DNA of 64,000 nucleotides from Pseudomonas sp. GM18 (lineage in GTDB: Bacteria > Pseudomonadota > Gammaproteobacteria > Pseudomonadales > Pseudomonadaceae). Each line of letters opens with the position of its first letter. The first letter of the stretch is position 1. The position numbers and the translations under genes were made by a program. Below the pieces are notes generated by a model. The model did not search any database. It had not been told where the DNA came from and saw only the letters and a list, made by a program, of their open reading frames with translations. Shown piece by piece: positions 44,170 through 53,404 of the stretch. The stretch spans positions 42,110-106,109 of the forward strand of contig NZ_AKJT01000033.1 in the NCBI RefSeq assembly GCF_000282195.1, given 5' to 3'.

Positions 44170-44386
44170 GGGCAAGCCTTGTCGAACTGTTGAAAGCCAT
44201 CGAGTCTGCCCCAAAACGGCCGGGGCGATCCAATTTTCTGACATGTTTTTCGGCGAAATCCTGTATTTGACTGCTCTGGCGCAAAGGAGCGGTTATTCTG
44301 TGCGGATCTTGTGCGGCTATTGTTTTTTATAGCCCGGCGGTTTTGATCGACCAGCCACCGCGAATTCAATCTTTGAGAGCCCCACT

Positions 44387-44749
44387 ATGTCCACCCACCC
44401 CTCCACCATTCTAGTCGTCGAAGACGATGCCATCGTGCGCACGCTGATCGTCGATGTGCTGGAGGAGCTGGGGTTCCGGGTGCTTGAAGCCGATGGCCAT
44501 GAACCTGCGCTGACGTTCATCAACGATGAGGACCAGGTCATCGACTTGCTGATGACCGATGTCGGCTTACCGGTGATGGACGGTCGGGAATTGGCCAGGC
44601 AGGCGCGCATGCTGCGCCCCGAGTTGCCGATCCTGTTCGCCAGCGGTTATGCCGAAAGTATTGAAGTGCCTGAGGGCATGTATGTGATCGGCAAGCCGTT
44701 TTCCATTGATCAGTTGCGTGACAAAGTAAAGAACATACTCGACAACTAA
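44387..44749 (+). CDS. Single-domain response regulator, CpdR-like size
   Basis: 120 residues. Receiver features: VVEDDAIVRTLIVDVLEELG, phospho-Asp in LLMTDVGLPVMDG, switch Ser in ILFASGYAE and Lys in YVIGKPFSIDQL. No output domain. Transcribed away from the big hybrid kinase gene with 217 bp between them, so it may be another phosphate acceptor in the same circuit. The 44750-44928 gap that follows holds nothing I can support. Confidence 0.87.
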   Translation: MSTHPSTILVVEDDAIVRTLIVDVLEELGFRVLEADGHEPALTFINDEDQVIDLLMTDVGLPVMDGRELARQARMLRPELPILFASGYAESIEVPEGMYVIGKPFSIDQLRDKVKNILDN

Positions 44750-44928
44750 AGATTTTGATTAATCCATCCTCGGCGTCGAACCCCATAAAGAACGACGCTT
44801 CCTGTTTCAATAGCATCAAGCGAACTTCATAGCTTTCCGAAAGTAAGAAACAAGTATTCACACAACATTAATTGCCTGCTCACCCCGACTGCAAGAGGAT
44901 TGCCACACCTAAAAGCAATACCTGATAA

Positions 44929-47900
44929 ATGGATTTATTAATGAACCACCCTGACATTGCAGCAACTTCTGATGTGCGCTTCTCCAAACCATATCGCATC
45001 ATCAACGACCCTGAAAAAAACATTAAAAGTGACGAAATCGAGCGACAACGAATGCTCACGCTGCTTAAAAAAGGCATCGCCGGAGCGAACGACGATGACC
45101 CCGTGTATTGGGACGGTGAATTTATCACGGCGGAAAAGGATTCATCTTTCGAACAGGCGCATCAACCTGGTGCAGTCCTGTTGCAGCGAATGATGGACAA
45201 GCCAGCCTTTAAACGTATTCTTGAAGAACATGGCGTTAATGCGAACTCTGAGATCTATATATTTACCGACGGTGATATCTTTGTATCGCCTCCCGGCCGG
45301 GCAGGCCGCGTCACCACTGCGATAAAACTTGACACTGAGCTCAATGATGATTTTACGACGCTCACAGAAATCGCGGCTGCAGTTGGTGGATCTGTTTCTG
45401 TGAACAATGCTGTCGGTATCACGCAGTGGATGGCATTTCACGAGTACGAACTACCTGAAGATGTAAAGGGCATAAAAAACCTCATTAAACATCTAGAATT
45501 CGAGTACAGCCCCAGCCCTCCTCTCGACAACTATTGGGGAATGATCTCAGCCCTCGACGATCAGTCCGTTGTATTGTCGCCTGATGAGCGAAATAAAATA
45601 CGCGTTTTGACGAATCAATTTACCGGGCGCAAAAAAAAACTCATGACAGTTCTAGGAGAGATCGCATTGGGGCCCCAAGGGCCCACCGCGACCCTGTTGA
45701 ACTGCCGTGATCTTTTGCACGAATTGGGCACTCCCCCCTTCTTGCAGTCCTGGTCTAAAGCCTACATCGATGCACTCGGCTGGTACGGTTCCAATGCGGG
45801 AGAACAAATCTCTGACCTGTACGCGGAACAGCTCCTGATGACCGCAGTCATTCTGGACATTTACCCCGCAGCGGGAGAAGACGAACCCCGCAATCATGTG
45901 GCTGGTTACAATCTTTACGCTCCCGAAAACATTGAAAAGTCGGTACCCGACATCATCTTCGAATTTGAAAGGCATCTCGAGGAAAAGCATAAAGTACCAG
46001 CGTATACCGCCACATTAGCTGCTTACTTGCTAATGGCAGGCAAGGCCCCAGAGTTTCTGGTTAAAGAACTACCCGACTCTCTGCTCTTGGGAACACCCGA
46101 ATGGATCACCTTCTGTAGGGGAGTCGCCTTGGCAGAAGCAAACGCGATCGGGTCTGCGCTGTCGATGACCTATTCTGATGTCATGCAACTCGAGGCGATT
46201 GAGCCGGTCAACAAGGACTTGGAAATTCTGCACCACGTGTTGGCGGTTGACCCCATCATTGATTGGGCCTTATTGAACAGTATTGTTACGCTCGACAGTG
46301 TCAATAGTAATTACCCGGCAGCCGTTGAGTCTGCCATCGCGGCTTATCAAACGTTCGGTGATCTCTACACACAGACAGCAACAACCTTGGCCACCCCACT
46401 GCCCAGCCGAAAAGCGATATCACTGGAAATACTCCAGCATATCGTGCCGGGCTGCGACTTCCTGGAGGAAAAAATACTCTACGAAAAAAAACGGGGATAC
46501 CCCGGTTTTAACAGTTTCGAGCCTTTGGCTATGTCAATGGTCGGGCTCAACATGTCCAATCATCTTGGGACAAGCAATTGGGATTTGAAAAAAGGCACAA
46601 GTATCTATCAGAGCTTCCCGCGCCTTTTGCCTAACCTGGTTTCTACGGAGGGGGTATTCAAGCGTCGCTTTGACCAAGCCTATGCACCATTGGCAAAAGC
46701 AATGGCCACAACAGTGAACCTCGTTTTGTCGGCATTACCGCCCATTGACCGCGTTCGCTTGCTGTGCGGCGAAGTCACGCTCTTCACAATCCGTCCATCG
46801 GTTGCCTTTATCCAGCCTCCAGACCTGTTTCCCCAGGAAAAACAGAAAGACAAGGATGCCGCTACGGGGCGCTACGGCTTAGTGCTATGTTCGAACCATG
46901 AAGGACGGCTGTACTGTTATGAGCTGTTCACCTTACAGGGTGAATGTCGAGAAAACCCTGAGTTGGCAGCGCTTATACAAAAAGAAAACTCGCTACAGCA
47001 ACCCGCGAGGCTGGATTTTACCGGTCACATTAATAGTTTAAGTAAAACCGCCTCCCTACACACGTTGCCTACCAACATCGAACGCTATACCCATGGAGTT
47101 CCCCACGGCGTCACCCTATCCAGTCAAGGAGTAATCGACAAGCTGGGCACATTCCCTGCCGCTGAAAAAAAATCAAGCGAAATCCAGCAAAGTCATTACA
47201 AGAGTTTTTACAGCGGGCAATTTAATTCGCTGGTGGACTTCATCCTGAAACATCGACCTGTCTGGACATATGAAGAGCTGATAGAGGATTCACGAGGCCG
47301 CACAGAACTGGAACTCAAACTTGCCAGAGAAGAAGAATACTTCGATACCTTTATCAATATCATCGTACCTTTCAAGTCTTGTATTGAGGATTTGACATCC
47401 GATGATCCCGACCGCAACAGAGGGAGCGTACTGTCTTGCACGATTGAGCTCGCCATTAACGTGTTACTGGTTGTCGGCGTGGTTGCAAAGGCCGTTGGCG
47501 CAGTCGGCAAGGCTGCCTCCATCGGGGCAAAATCGAGAGCGTTAGCGAAGATCGGCCTTGGATTTCTCAACTCGGTGTTCAACCCGGTGGATGGGACGCC
47601 TGAACTACTCTATGGCGCCGGGAAGTATCTGAAAAAAGGTGCACTGGGGATTGGCAAGCTAGGTCTGCACTCATTGGAAAATGCCACCCATCAATTTCGA
47701 AAGCTTACCGGCGCCGCAGATTCTTACGACTTGATCAAAGCAGCACAACGACTTGACGTTGCGCAAGGCACATGGCGCCCACTTGATAGCGCCGTCGATT
47801 CTTTTGTATTTGCGGCTGTCCGCAGGAATGACGATTGGTATGCTCTCAACCGACTCGGCCAGCCGTGGGGAAGAAAACTGGATGACTTCAAGTCGACCAT

Positions 47901-48684
47901 AAAATTCCACCTTCCAATCCGCTATAAATTAATGCCCGAAAGCTATGCCAGAAGTGTCATCAAGGAAGGTCTTCCTCTGGCGCGTAAAAAAGTTGAAAGC
48001 GCTATCAGCATCTTGTCCGACACCGGTTCAAATGATGATGCAAACCTTGTGCTCAAGCTACTTTTGGGGGACGCCTCACCCCAAACACGTAACCAATACC
48101 TCACCTATCTGAATGAAGTAAAAGCTGACTTTGCGAAGGTCAGTCTCAGCAACCTGATTTTTGATGGTTCAAAAAACACCGAAGCGCTCGCCTCATTAAA
48201 CGCTACTTGGTATAAGGAATGGAAAGCGGCAAGCCACACTGAGGCAGCGCGCAAAAAATTCATCAGAATTAACATTCACAATTTTAACGATAATTATCGC
48301 AAGGAATTTTTCAATTCAGGCACCACGGCTGACGGCTTGGTTCACGAAATGTTTCACGGTGCGCCCGACACCAGCGACTTCAACTATGCGTTGGACCCGG
48401 ATATTTATCAAAAAGGTTACCAACAACTTGACGTAGGCCCTTTGCTGAACCTTGCCTCCGGACATGCGCCAGCGATTCCGGGGAAATATCCGCCTGTATA
48501 CCTCAAAAGCACTACGGCCTTAAAAAACGCAGACTCGTTTGCCATAACGACTTCATTGTTAAGCCAGTTAGCGACCAACCGACCTGTCTACCTGGAAAAT
48601 ATCAAAGCCATGCAGGCAGCGCTTGATCGAAGCCGCAACGGCTACATCGGCGTGGATGTTTTGGTGAAACTCAATACGGTGTAA
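44929..48684 (+). CDS. Large putative toxin with C-terminal HExxH motif
   Basis: 1251 residues (or 1247 from the ATG at 44941); ribosome site poor for both. No signal peptide. The first 800 residues are helical and not clearly assigned; the architecture recalls the dermonecrotic-toxin-like proteins frequent in Pseudomonas. Around 838-885 a hydrophobic stretch (SCTIELAINVLLVVGVVAKA) could be a membrane-translocation segment. Near the C-terminus, VHEMFHGAPDTSDFN puts His1139-Glu-x-x-His1143, a zincin metallopeptidase signature. Composition is lower in GC than the flanking core genes. A secreted or injected protein toxin is my best guess; no immunity or secretion gene adjoins it. Confidence 0.6.
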   Translation: MDLLMNHPDIAATSDVRFSKPYRIINDPEKNIKSDEIERQRMLTLLKKGIAGANDDDPVYWDGEFITAEKDSSFEQAHQPGAVLLQRMMDKPAFKRILEEHGVNANSEIYIFTDGDIFVSPPGRAGRVTTAIKLDTELNDDFTTLTEIAAAVGGSVSVNNAVGITQWMAFHEYELPEDVKGIKNLIKHLEFEYSPSPPLDNYWGMISALDDQSVVLSPDERNKIRVLTNQFTGRKKKLMTVLGEIALGPQGPTATLLNCRDLLHELGTPPFLQSWSKAYIDALGWYGSNAGEQISDLYAEQLLMTAVILDIYPAAGEDEPRNHVAGYNLYAPENIEKSVPDIIFEFERHLEEKHKVPAYTATLAAYLLMAGKAPEFLVKELPDSLLLGTPEWITFCRGVALAEANAIGSALSMTYSDVMQLEAIEPVNKDLEILHHVLAVDPIIDWALLNSIVTLDSVNSNYPAAVESAIAAYQTFGDLYTQTATTLATPLPSRKAISLEILQHIVPGCDFLEEKILYEKKRGYPGFNSFEPLAMSMVGLNMSNHLGTSNWDLKKGTSIYQSFPRLLPNLVSTEGVFKRRFDQAYAPLAKAMATTVNLVLSALPPIDRVRLLCGEVTLFTIRPSVAFIQPPDLFPQEKQKDKDAATGRYGLVLCSNHEGRLYCYELFTLQGECRENPELAALIQKENSLQQPARLDFTGHINSLSKTASLHTLPTNIERYTHGVPHGVTLSSQGVIDKLGTFPAAEKKSSEIQQSHYKSFYSGQFNSLVDFILKHRPVWTYEELIEDSRGRTELELKLAREEEYFDTFINIIVPFKSCIEDLTSDDPDRNRGSVLSCTIELAINVLLVVGVVAKAVGAVGKAASIGAKSRALAKIGLGFLNSVFNPVDGTPELLYGAGKYLKKGALGIGKLGLHSLENATHQFRKLTGAADSYDLIKAAQRLDVAQGTWRPLDSAVDSFVFAAVRRNDDWYALNRLGQPWGRKLDDFKSTIKFHLPIRYKLMPESYARSVIKEGLPLARKKVESAISILSDTGSNDDANLVLKLLLGDASPQTRNQYLTYLNEVKADFAKVSLSNLIFDGSKNTEALASLNATWYKEWKAASHTEAARKKFIRINIHNFNDNYRKEFFNSGTTADGLVHEMFHGAPDTSDFNYALDPDIYQKGYQQLDVGPLLNLASGHAPAIPGKYPPVYLKSTTALKNADSFAITTSLLSQLATNRPVYLENIKAMQAALDRSRNGYIGVDVLVKLNTV

Positions 48685-48692
48685 CACCAGGA

Positions 48693-48722
48693 CCGCTGCC
48701 GCAGGCTGTCCTGCGGCGGCGG
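48693..48722 (+). terminator. GC-rich hairpin after the putative toxin gene
   Basis: Arms of 13 bp (48693-48705 and 48710-48722) pair with one G-T wobble around a CTGT loop, 9 bp after the stop codon, followed by TGTTT. The stem is very stable but the T-run is short, so termination may be partial. Confidence 0.6.
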
Positions 48723-48803
48723 TGTTTCGCTCGGAATCGACCGTGTTGTGGTTTAATTGCGCCCTCTCGATTTCTGCCCGATTACCTGTCCGAAGGAACA
48801 CCA

Positions 48804-50099
48804 ATGACCCAGCCCCACGCAACCAAAGTCCTGGTCATTGGATACGTCTGGCCCGAGCCTCGCTCTTCAGCGGCCAGTGGGCATGTGATGCAAATCCTCG
48901 AGACGCTCTTGCAGCAGGGTTGGGACATCACGTTCAGCAGCCCGGCCGGCACCGGAGAACATCGGGCTGACCTGACGGCGCTGGGCATTCGCGAAGTGCC
49001 GATCGAATTGAACAACAGCAGTTTCGACGACTTCGTCCGCGAACTGGCTCCGGATATTGTGCTGTTCGATCAGTTCATGATGGAGGAACAGTTCGGCTGG
49101 CGGGTAGAGAAGCACTGTTCTGACGCGTTGCGGGTGCTTGAAACGTCGGATTTGCAAAGCTTGCGGCACGCTCGGCATCAGCGCCTCAAGGACCGCTTGA
49201 AGGCCAGTGACGACAACAATGATTTCAACGAACTGTTCGCGCCAGCGTTGCGCGAAGAGTTCGAATTGATGGCTGATACCGATCTGGCGAAACGTGAAAT
49301 TGCCGCGCTGTATCGTTGCGACTTGAACCTGATGATCTCTGAAGTGGAAATCGAGTTACTGGTCGAACAGTTCAACATGCCGCGCAACTTGCTGCACTGG
49401 TGTCCGCTGATGGTCGAATCGCCCAGCGTGCCGCCGGCCACCTTTGAAGATCGGGCGCACTTTCTCAGCATCGGCAATTTTCGACATGCACCTAACTGGG
49501 ATGCGGTGCTCTGGATGAAAACGACGATCTGGCCGTTGATCCGCGAACAACTGCCCAATGCCCAGTTGCACATCTATGGTGCCTACACGCCACCTAAAGC
49601 CACGGCCCTGCACAATGCGGCCCAAGGTTTTCATGTCATGAACTGGGCAGAAGATGCATTGCAAGTCATGTCGGCGGCACGGGTTTGCCTGGCACCTTTG
49701 CGTTTCGGTGCGGGCATCAAAGGCAAAATTGTCGATGCCATGCTCTGTGGAACGCCTAACGTCACCACACCGATAGGTGCCGAAGCCATGTACGGCGAAC
49801 ACTCGTGGCCGGGCGCCATCGCCCACACAGCACAAGAGTTCGCCAATAACGCGGTTCAGCTCTACAAGGATGAATCATGCTGGAAAGACGCCCAATCTTT
49901 CGGACAGACACTCCTGAACGATCGTTATCAACGATCGATACATGGCCCGGCACTGATAGAAAAATTACTGTATTGCCAGCAGCACTTGCCGCAACTTAGA
50001 AGGGATAATTTTACCGGCAGCATGTTACGCCACCACCACAACAAAAGTACGCAATATATGGCGCAATGGATTGAAGCGAAAAACCGAAACCCACTTTAA
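48804..50099 (+). CDS. Glycosyltransferase, GT4/GT1-like
   Basis: 431 residues, AAGGAA before the ATG. N-terminal Rossmann start (KVLVIGYVWPEPRSSAASGH) with a Gly-rich acceptor loop, and a C-terminal GT-B half with FLSIGNFRHAPNWDAVLWMK, HIYGAYTPPKA, and a nucleotide-sugar site RVCLAPLRFGAGIKGKIVDA followed by GTPNVTTPIGAEAM. This is the layout of retaining GT-B enzymes. The acceptor is unknown; there is no polysaccharide cluster around it. Confidence 0.82.
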   Translation: MTQPHATKVLVIGYVWPEPRSSAASGHVMQILETLLQQGWDITFSSPAGTGEHRADLTALGIREVPIELNNSSFDDFVRELAPDIVLFDQFMMEEQFGWRVEKHCSDALRVLETSDLQSLRHARHQRLKDRLKASDDNNDFNELFAPALREEFELMADTDLAKREIAALYRCDLNLMISEVEIELLVEQFNMPRNLLHWCPLMVESPSVPPATFEDRAHFLSIGNFRHAPNWDAVLWMKTTIWPLIREQLPNAQLHIYGAYTPPKATALHNAAQGFHVMNWAEDALQVMSAARVCLAPLRFGAGIKGKIVDAMLCGTPNVTTPIGAEAMYGEHSWPGAIAHTAQEFANNAVQLYKDESCWKDAQSFGQTLLNDRYQRSIHGPALIEKLLYCQQHLPQLRRDNFTGSMLRHHHNKSTQYMAQWIEAKNRNPL

Positions 50100-50247
50100 G
50101 TGCCCACCCCAATATTAAACATTCTGCATTATCAGTATTATTGACCACGCCTGATACCCGCTTTATAAATACCCCACCAAACATACGCCTCGCTCATTAA
50201 GCGAGACACAACAAACCTGCTTATCAAACAATGCAAGGATGCATTAA

Positions 50248-51114
50248 ATGGACAACTTTGTTCAGAATAACGTTGCACTTAATAACTGGATGACCGGCAC
50301 GCTGGCGATTGATACATTGTCGCTCTGTGAATTGACACTGCCGGGTACCCATAACGCCGGGAGCGACTGGCACGCGTCTTGGCCGGTGATTCCTGGGGCC
50401 CATTGGCTGGCCTGTCAGCACCAATCATTTTACTCCCAGCTGTGCCACGGCTCCCGAGCGTTGGATGTCCGATTAATGTTCGACGCCGATGCGCCGGGGC
50501 TTGGAAAGTTCCGAATGCATCACAACGGTTACCGCAATGCTCGCACTTTGGGGAACCTGATCGATGACGTGAGAAAATTTCTACGTGAAAACCCCGATGA
50601 ATTCATTATCCTGGACTTTCACGAACTGAAAGGGGATACGTTTGATTTTACTTATTTCAACAACATGATGATCCATCTTCTTGGTGACCGCATCATCCCC
50701 ACTCAAAACCGGTCTCTGAGCCTCCGTCAACTCAAACAAATCAGTTCTGAACAAAGGGTTCTGGTCGCAGCTCCCTGGAACAGAGCACTTGATCGAAACG
50801 TGTTCCTTGAGCAAATTCAACACAAATGGTCTGGCAGCGGTATCACCAGCGCTGCCGACTTGCAGAAGCACATTACTAATGTGCTGACAAACCCGCCTGG
50901 AACATGGGCGCCGTGGTCGCTATCCGCCACCAGTTATACCGCCCTCGGTGGCCCCGAAGATATTCATGAAGAGCTTGATTCGTGGTTTGACCCGGAAAAA
51001 GTCGATTGGACGCAAAAGTGCAACATCATCAACGTCGACTTCATTGAAGAGACGCAAATTGTTTCATATTGCCGAGTCGCGAACCTGAATAAAGCCGCCG
51101 AGCGAGCCCCTTAA
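50248..51114 (+). CDS. Phosphatidylinositol-specific phospholipase C, X-domain protein (copy 1)
   Basis: 288 residues. PI-PLC X-box features in order: LTLPGTHNAGSD with the first catalytic His, GSRALDVRLMFDAD, RMHHNGYRN with the second His, and NPDEFIILDFHELKGD. Bacterial enzymes of this class cleave phosphatidylinositol or GPI lipids to inositol phosphate and diacylglycerol. No signal peptide is visible, so export would need another route (for example type VI). The 148-bp gap before it contains an AT-rich stretch and a small CTCGCT/AGCGAG hairpin at 50189-50205. Confidence 0.83.
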   Translation: MDNFVQNNVALNNWMTGTLAIDTLSLCELTLPGTHNAGSDWHASWPVIPGAHWLACQHQSFYSQLCHGSRALDVRLMFDADAPGLGKFRMHHNGYRNARTLGNLIDDVRKFLRENPDEFIILDFHELKGDTFDFTYFNNMMIHLLGDRIIPTQNRSLSLRQLKQISSEQRVLVAAPWNRALDRNVFLEQIQHKWSGSGITSAADLQKHITNVLTNPPGTWAPWSLSATSYTALGGPEDIHEELDSWFDPEKVDWTQKCNIINVDFIEETQIVSYCRVANLNKAAERAP

Positions 51115-51303
51115 TCACCGTGCCATTAAATGGCTATTTTTGTGCAAGTATTTCCCTGACTGGCAATACTATCGCGTACTTCTATGCTGGGTCATGAAAG
51201 CCTGTCTATGCAGGCGAGCCATTCGGATGTAGCACTCAGCCACATCTGACACATTAACTTCGTCGTCCCCAGGGAGGGGGCGAGTCAACGACAAGGAACT
51301 GTC

Positions 51304-52191
51304 ATGACCCATAACACAGCTGTCACGTTAGACAAACAAAAGTGGATGAGTAATGTCCTCGACATCGATCGTATAAAACTGACCGATGTCGTCTGGCCCG
51401 GCGCCCATAACGCCGGCATGGATAAACAGGCGCCTAATTATGAAGTGGTCATCGGTAACTGGACGACGTGTCAAAACGGTTCATTTGCCTGGCAACTGTC
51501 CAATGGTGCACGGGCCTTTGATATCCGCTTGGGCTACACCGAGGGTACTGACCAGTCGATCTTCTATTTTCATCACAACGGGCACCAGTCTCATCGCGTC
51601 CTCGATGAACTGGTCACAGCCGTATTAGCGTTCCTTGAGCGTAATCCGGATGAATTCATTGTGCTGGATTTCCACCAGCTCGCCGACGGGGCCAAGCCCT
51701 TTGATTATCAAAAACTCAATGACTTTCTGGTCAGTCGACTCGGACAGTGGGTAATACCGCCTGACAACGCCACAAAAACGATCGGCGAGCTCAAGCAAAT
51801 CAGTACGCGCTGCAGGGTGGTGCTGGCGGCGCCTCTACGGCGGGAACTGGATGAGGATTACTTCTGGCCGCGCATCACACACAAGTGGAGCAGCAGGCGA
51901 TTTATCGACACCGAAGATCTGAAAACCTATATTTCCAGCACGCTCAAAGACGCGCCTTACGGAGCATTTCTATGGTCGCTATCGGCCACCAGCTATGCGT
52001 TTCTCGGGGGCCCTCAAGACATCAAAAACCAGATCAATGACTGGTTCAATCCCACCCGGGACTGGGTGACACGCTGTAGCATCATCAATACCGATTTTTT
52101 TGATGAGTCAGAGATCGTTCGATATTGCTGGACGGCCACCAGCATGAAAGCGGTCTACGGCCATGCTTTGCATGTTCGGGAACCGGCTTAA
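51304..52191 (+). CDS. Phosphatidylinositol-specific phospholipase C, X-domain protein (copy 2)
   Basis: 295 residues, clearly a paralogue of the gene at 50248: VVWPGAHNAGMD, GARAFDIRLGYTEG, YFHHNGHQSHRVL, NPDEFIVLDFHQLADG, and the shared C-terminal SLSATSY and INTDFFDESEIVRYC segments. Both catalytic His are present. Again no signal peptide. The 189-bp spacer separates the two, so they may have separate promoters. Tandem duplication followed by divergence is the simplest history. Eukaryotic PI lipids are the likely substrate class, which would make the pair host-directed. Confidence 0.83.
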   Translation: MTHNTAVTLDKQKWMSNVLDIDRIKLTDVVWPGAHNAGMDKQAPNYEVVIGNWTTCQNGSFAWQLSNGARAFDIRLGYTEGTDQSIFYFHHNGHQSHRVLDELVTAVLAFLERNPDEFIVLDFHQLADGAKPFDYQKLNDFLVSRLGQWVIPPDNATKTIGELKQISTRCRVVLAAPLRRELDEDYFWPRITHKWSSRRFIDTEDLKTYISSTLKDAPYGAFLWSLSATSYAFLGGPQDIKNQINDWFNPTRDWVTRCSIINTDFFDESEIVRYCWTATSMKAVYGHALHVREPA

Positions 52192-52273
52192 TCGCCCGGA
52201 GCGTCGCAAGCTGGCATTAAAGGCCCGGAAAGAGGCATGATCAGGGTGCAATGACAATAAAAAGTGCCCTGAC

Positions 52274-53179
52274 ATGACCCGAACCGCCAGAGTCACCGAT
52301 CCTTCCTATGAACTGATGGACGACCACAACGGGTTGTCCATCATCTATCGCCAGCACGGATTCCCCTGCCCTCTGGTGCGCTGGCATTTTCACAAGGAAT
52401 ACGAACTGCACCTGATCGTCGCCAGCTCCGGCAAGGTGTTCATCGGTGACTACATCGGCAACTTCTACCCGGAAACCCTGTTCCTGACCGGCCCCAACCT
52501 GCCCCACAACTGGATCAGCCAGGTGGCCGAAGACGAAGTGGTGCCCAAGCGCGACATGCTGGTCAATTTCACTGACGAGCTATTCGAAAGCGGCCATCAG
52601 GTGTTCGCCGAACTCAAGACGCTTGCGCCCTTGCTGGAGCGCGCGCAGTACGGCATCGAGTTTCGCTGCAAACGCACCATCCGCCAGGCCATGACCTTGA
52701 TGCAGCGCATCGCCGACACCCAGGGCATGACCCGGCTCGGGCATTTTTTCATTCTGCTGGAGCTGCTGGCGACGTCCGATGACTATCAGTTGCTGTCGGG
52801 GGCCACAACGCCGCAATTGGCCGACGAACACAATATTGACCGCACCAACCGCGCGGTGGATTACATCTTTGCCCATTACGCCCGGGACTTGCCGCTGGAA
52901 GAAGTCGCCGAGCACTTGGGTCTGACGCCGACCTACTTCAGTCGGGTATTCAAGCAGGCCACCGGGCGCTGTTTCATTGAGTTCGTCAATCGCCTGCGCA
53001 TCAGCAAATCCTGCGAGTTGCTGGCCGACGGCGACAAACCGGTGACCGATGTGTGTTTCGAGTCGGGTTTCAACAATATTTCCAACTTCAACCGGCGTTT
53101 TCAACAGCTCAAGGGCATGACGCCTTCACACTACCGTCGGTTGGTGGTTCAGCGGTTGACCGAGCAAAACCACAGCTGA
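52274..53179 (+). CDS. mtlR: AraC-family activator of the mannitol operon
   Basis: 301 residues. N-terminal cupin-like sensor (PCPLVRWHFHKEYELHLIVA) and a C-terminal AraC double HTH at about 195-295 (LPLEEVAEHLGLTPTYFSRV, then FESGFNNISNFNRRF). It lies immediately upstream of mtlE and in the same direction, as MtlR does in P. fluorescens, where it activates the operon with mannitol, sorbitol or arabitol. The operator is expected in the 225-bp gap before mtlE. Confidence 0.88.
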   Translation: MTRTARVTDPSYELMDDHNGLSIIYRQHGFPCPLVRWHFHKEYELHLIVASSGKVFIGDYIGNFYPETLFLTGPNLPHNWISQVAEDEVVPKRDMLVNFTDELFESGHQVFAELKTLAPLLERAQYGIEFRCKRTIRQAMTLMQRIADTQGMTRLGHFFILLELLATSDDYQLLSGATTPQLADEHNIDRTNRAVDYIFAHYARDLPLEEVAEHLGLTPTYFSRVFKQATGRCFIEFVNRLRISKSCELLADGDKPVTDVCFESGFNNISNFNRRFQQLKGMTPSHYRRLVVQRLTEQNHS

Positions 53180-53404
53180 GACCGCAAAAACCTGTACTCA
53201 ATTCAACCTTCGTAACGGCTGGATAGCCGTGCCTTGCGCCTCCCCATCAAAACACCAGTGCAAAAAAGTATCGGTTTGAGTGCTAGGGATGATTTGTCAG
53301 CCCTGCGTTTGAAGGCTGTAATCAGCGCACATTCTTCCTCCGCAGGAAGACACAAAAACAATAACTGTCCTTCTGTAACCCCGCCGGGTGCAGAAAAGGA
53401 GTGC

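Noticed and set aside
44245..44386. A sigma-70 promoter TTGACT...TATTCT between the hybrid kinase and the divergent receiver
   Set aside because: The spacing of about 21 bp is outside the usual range, so I do not call it.
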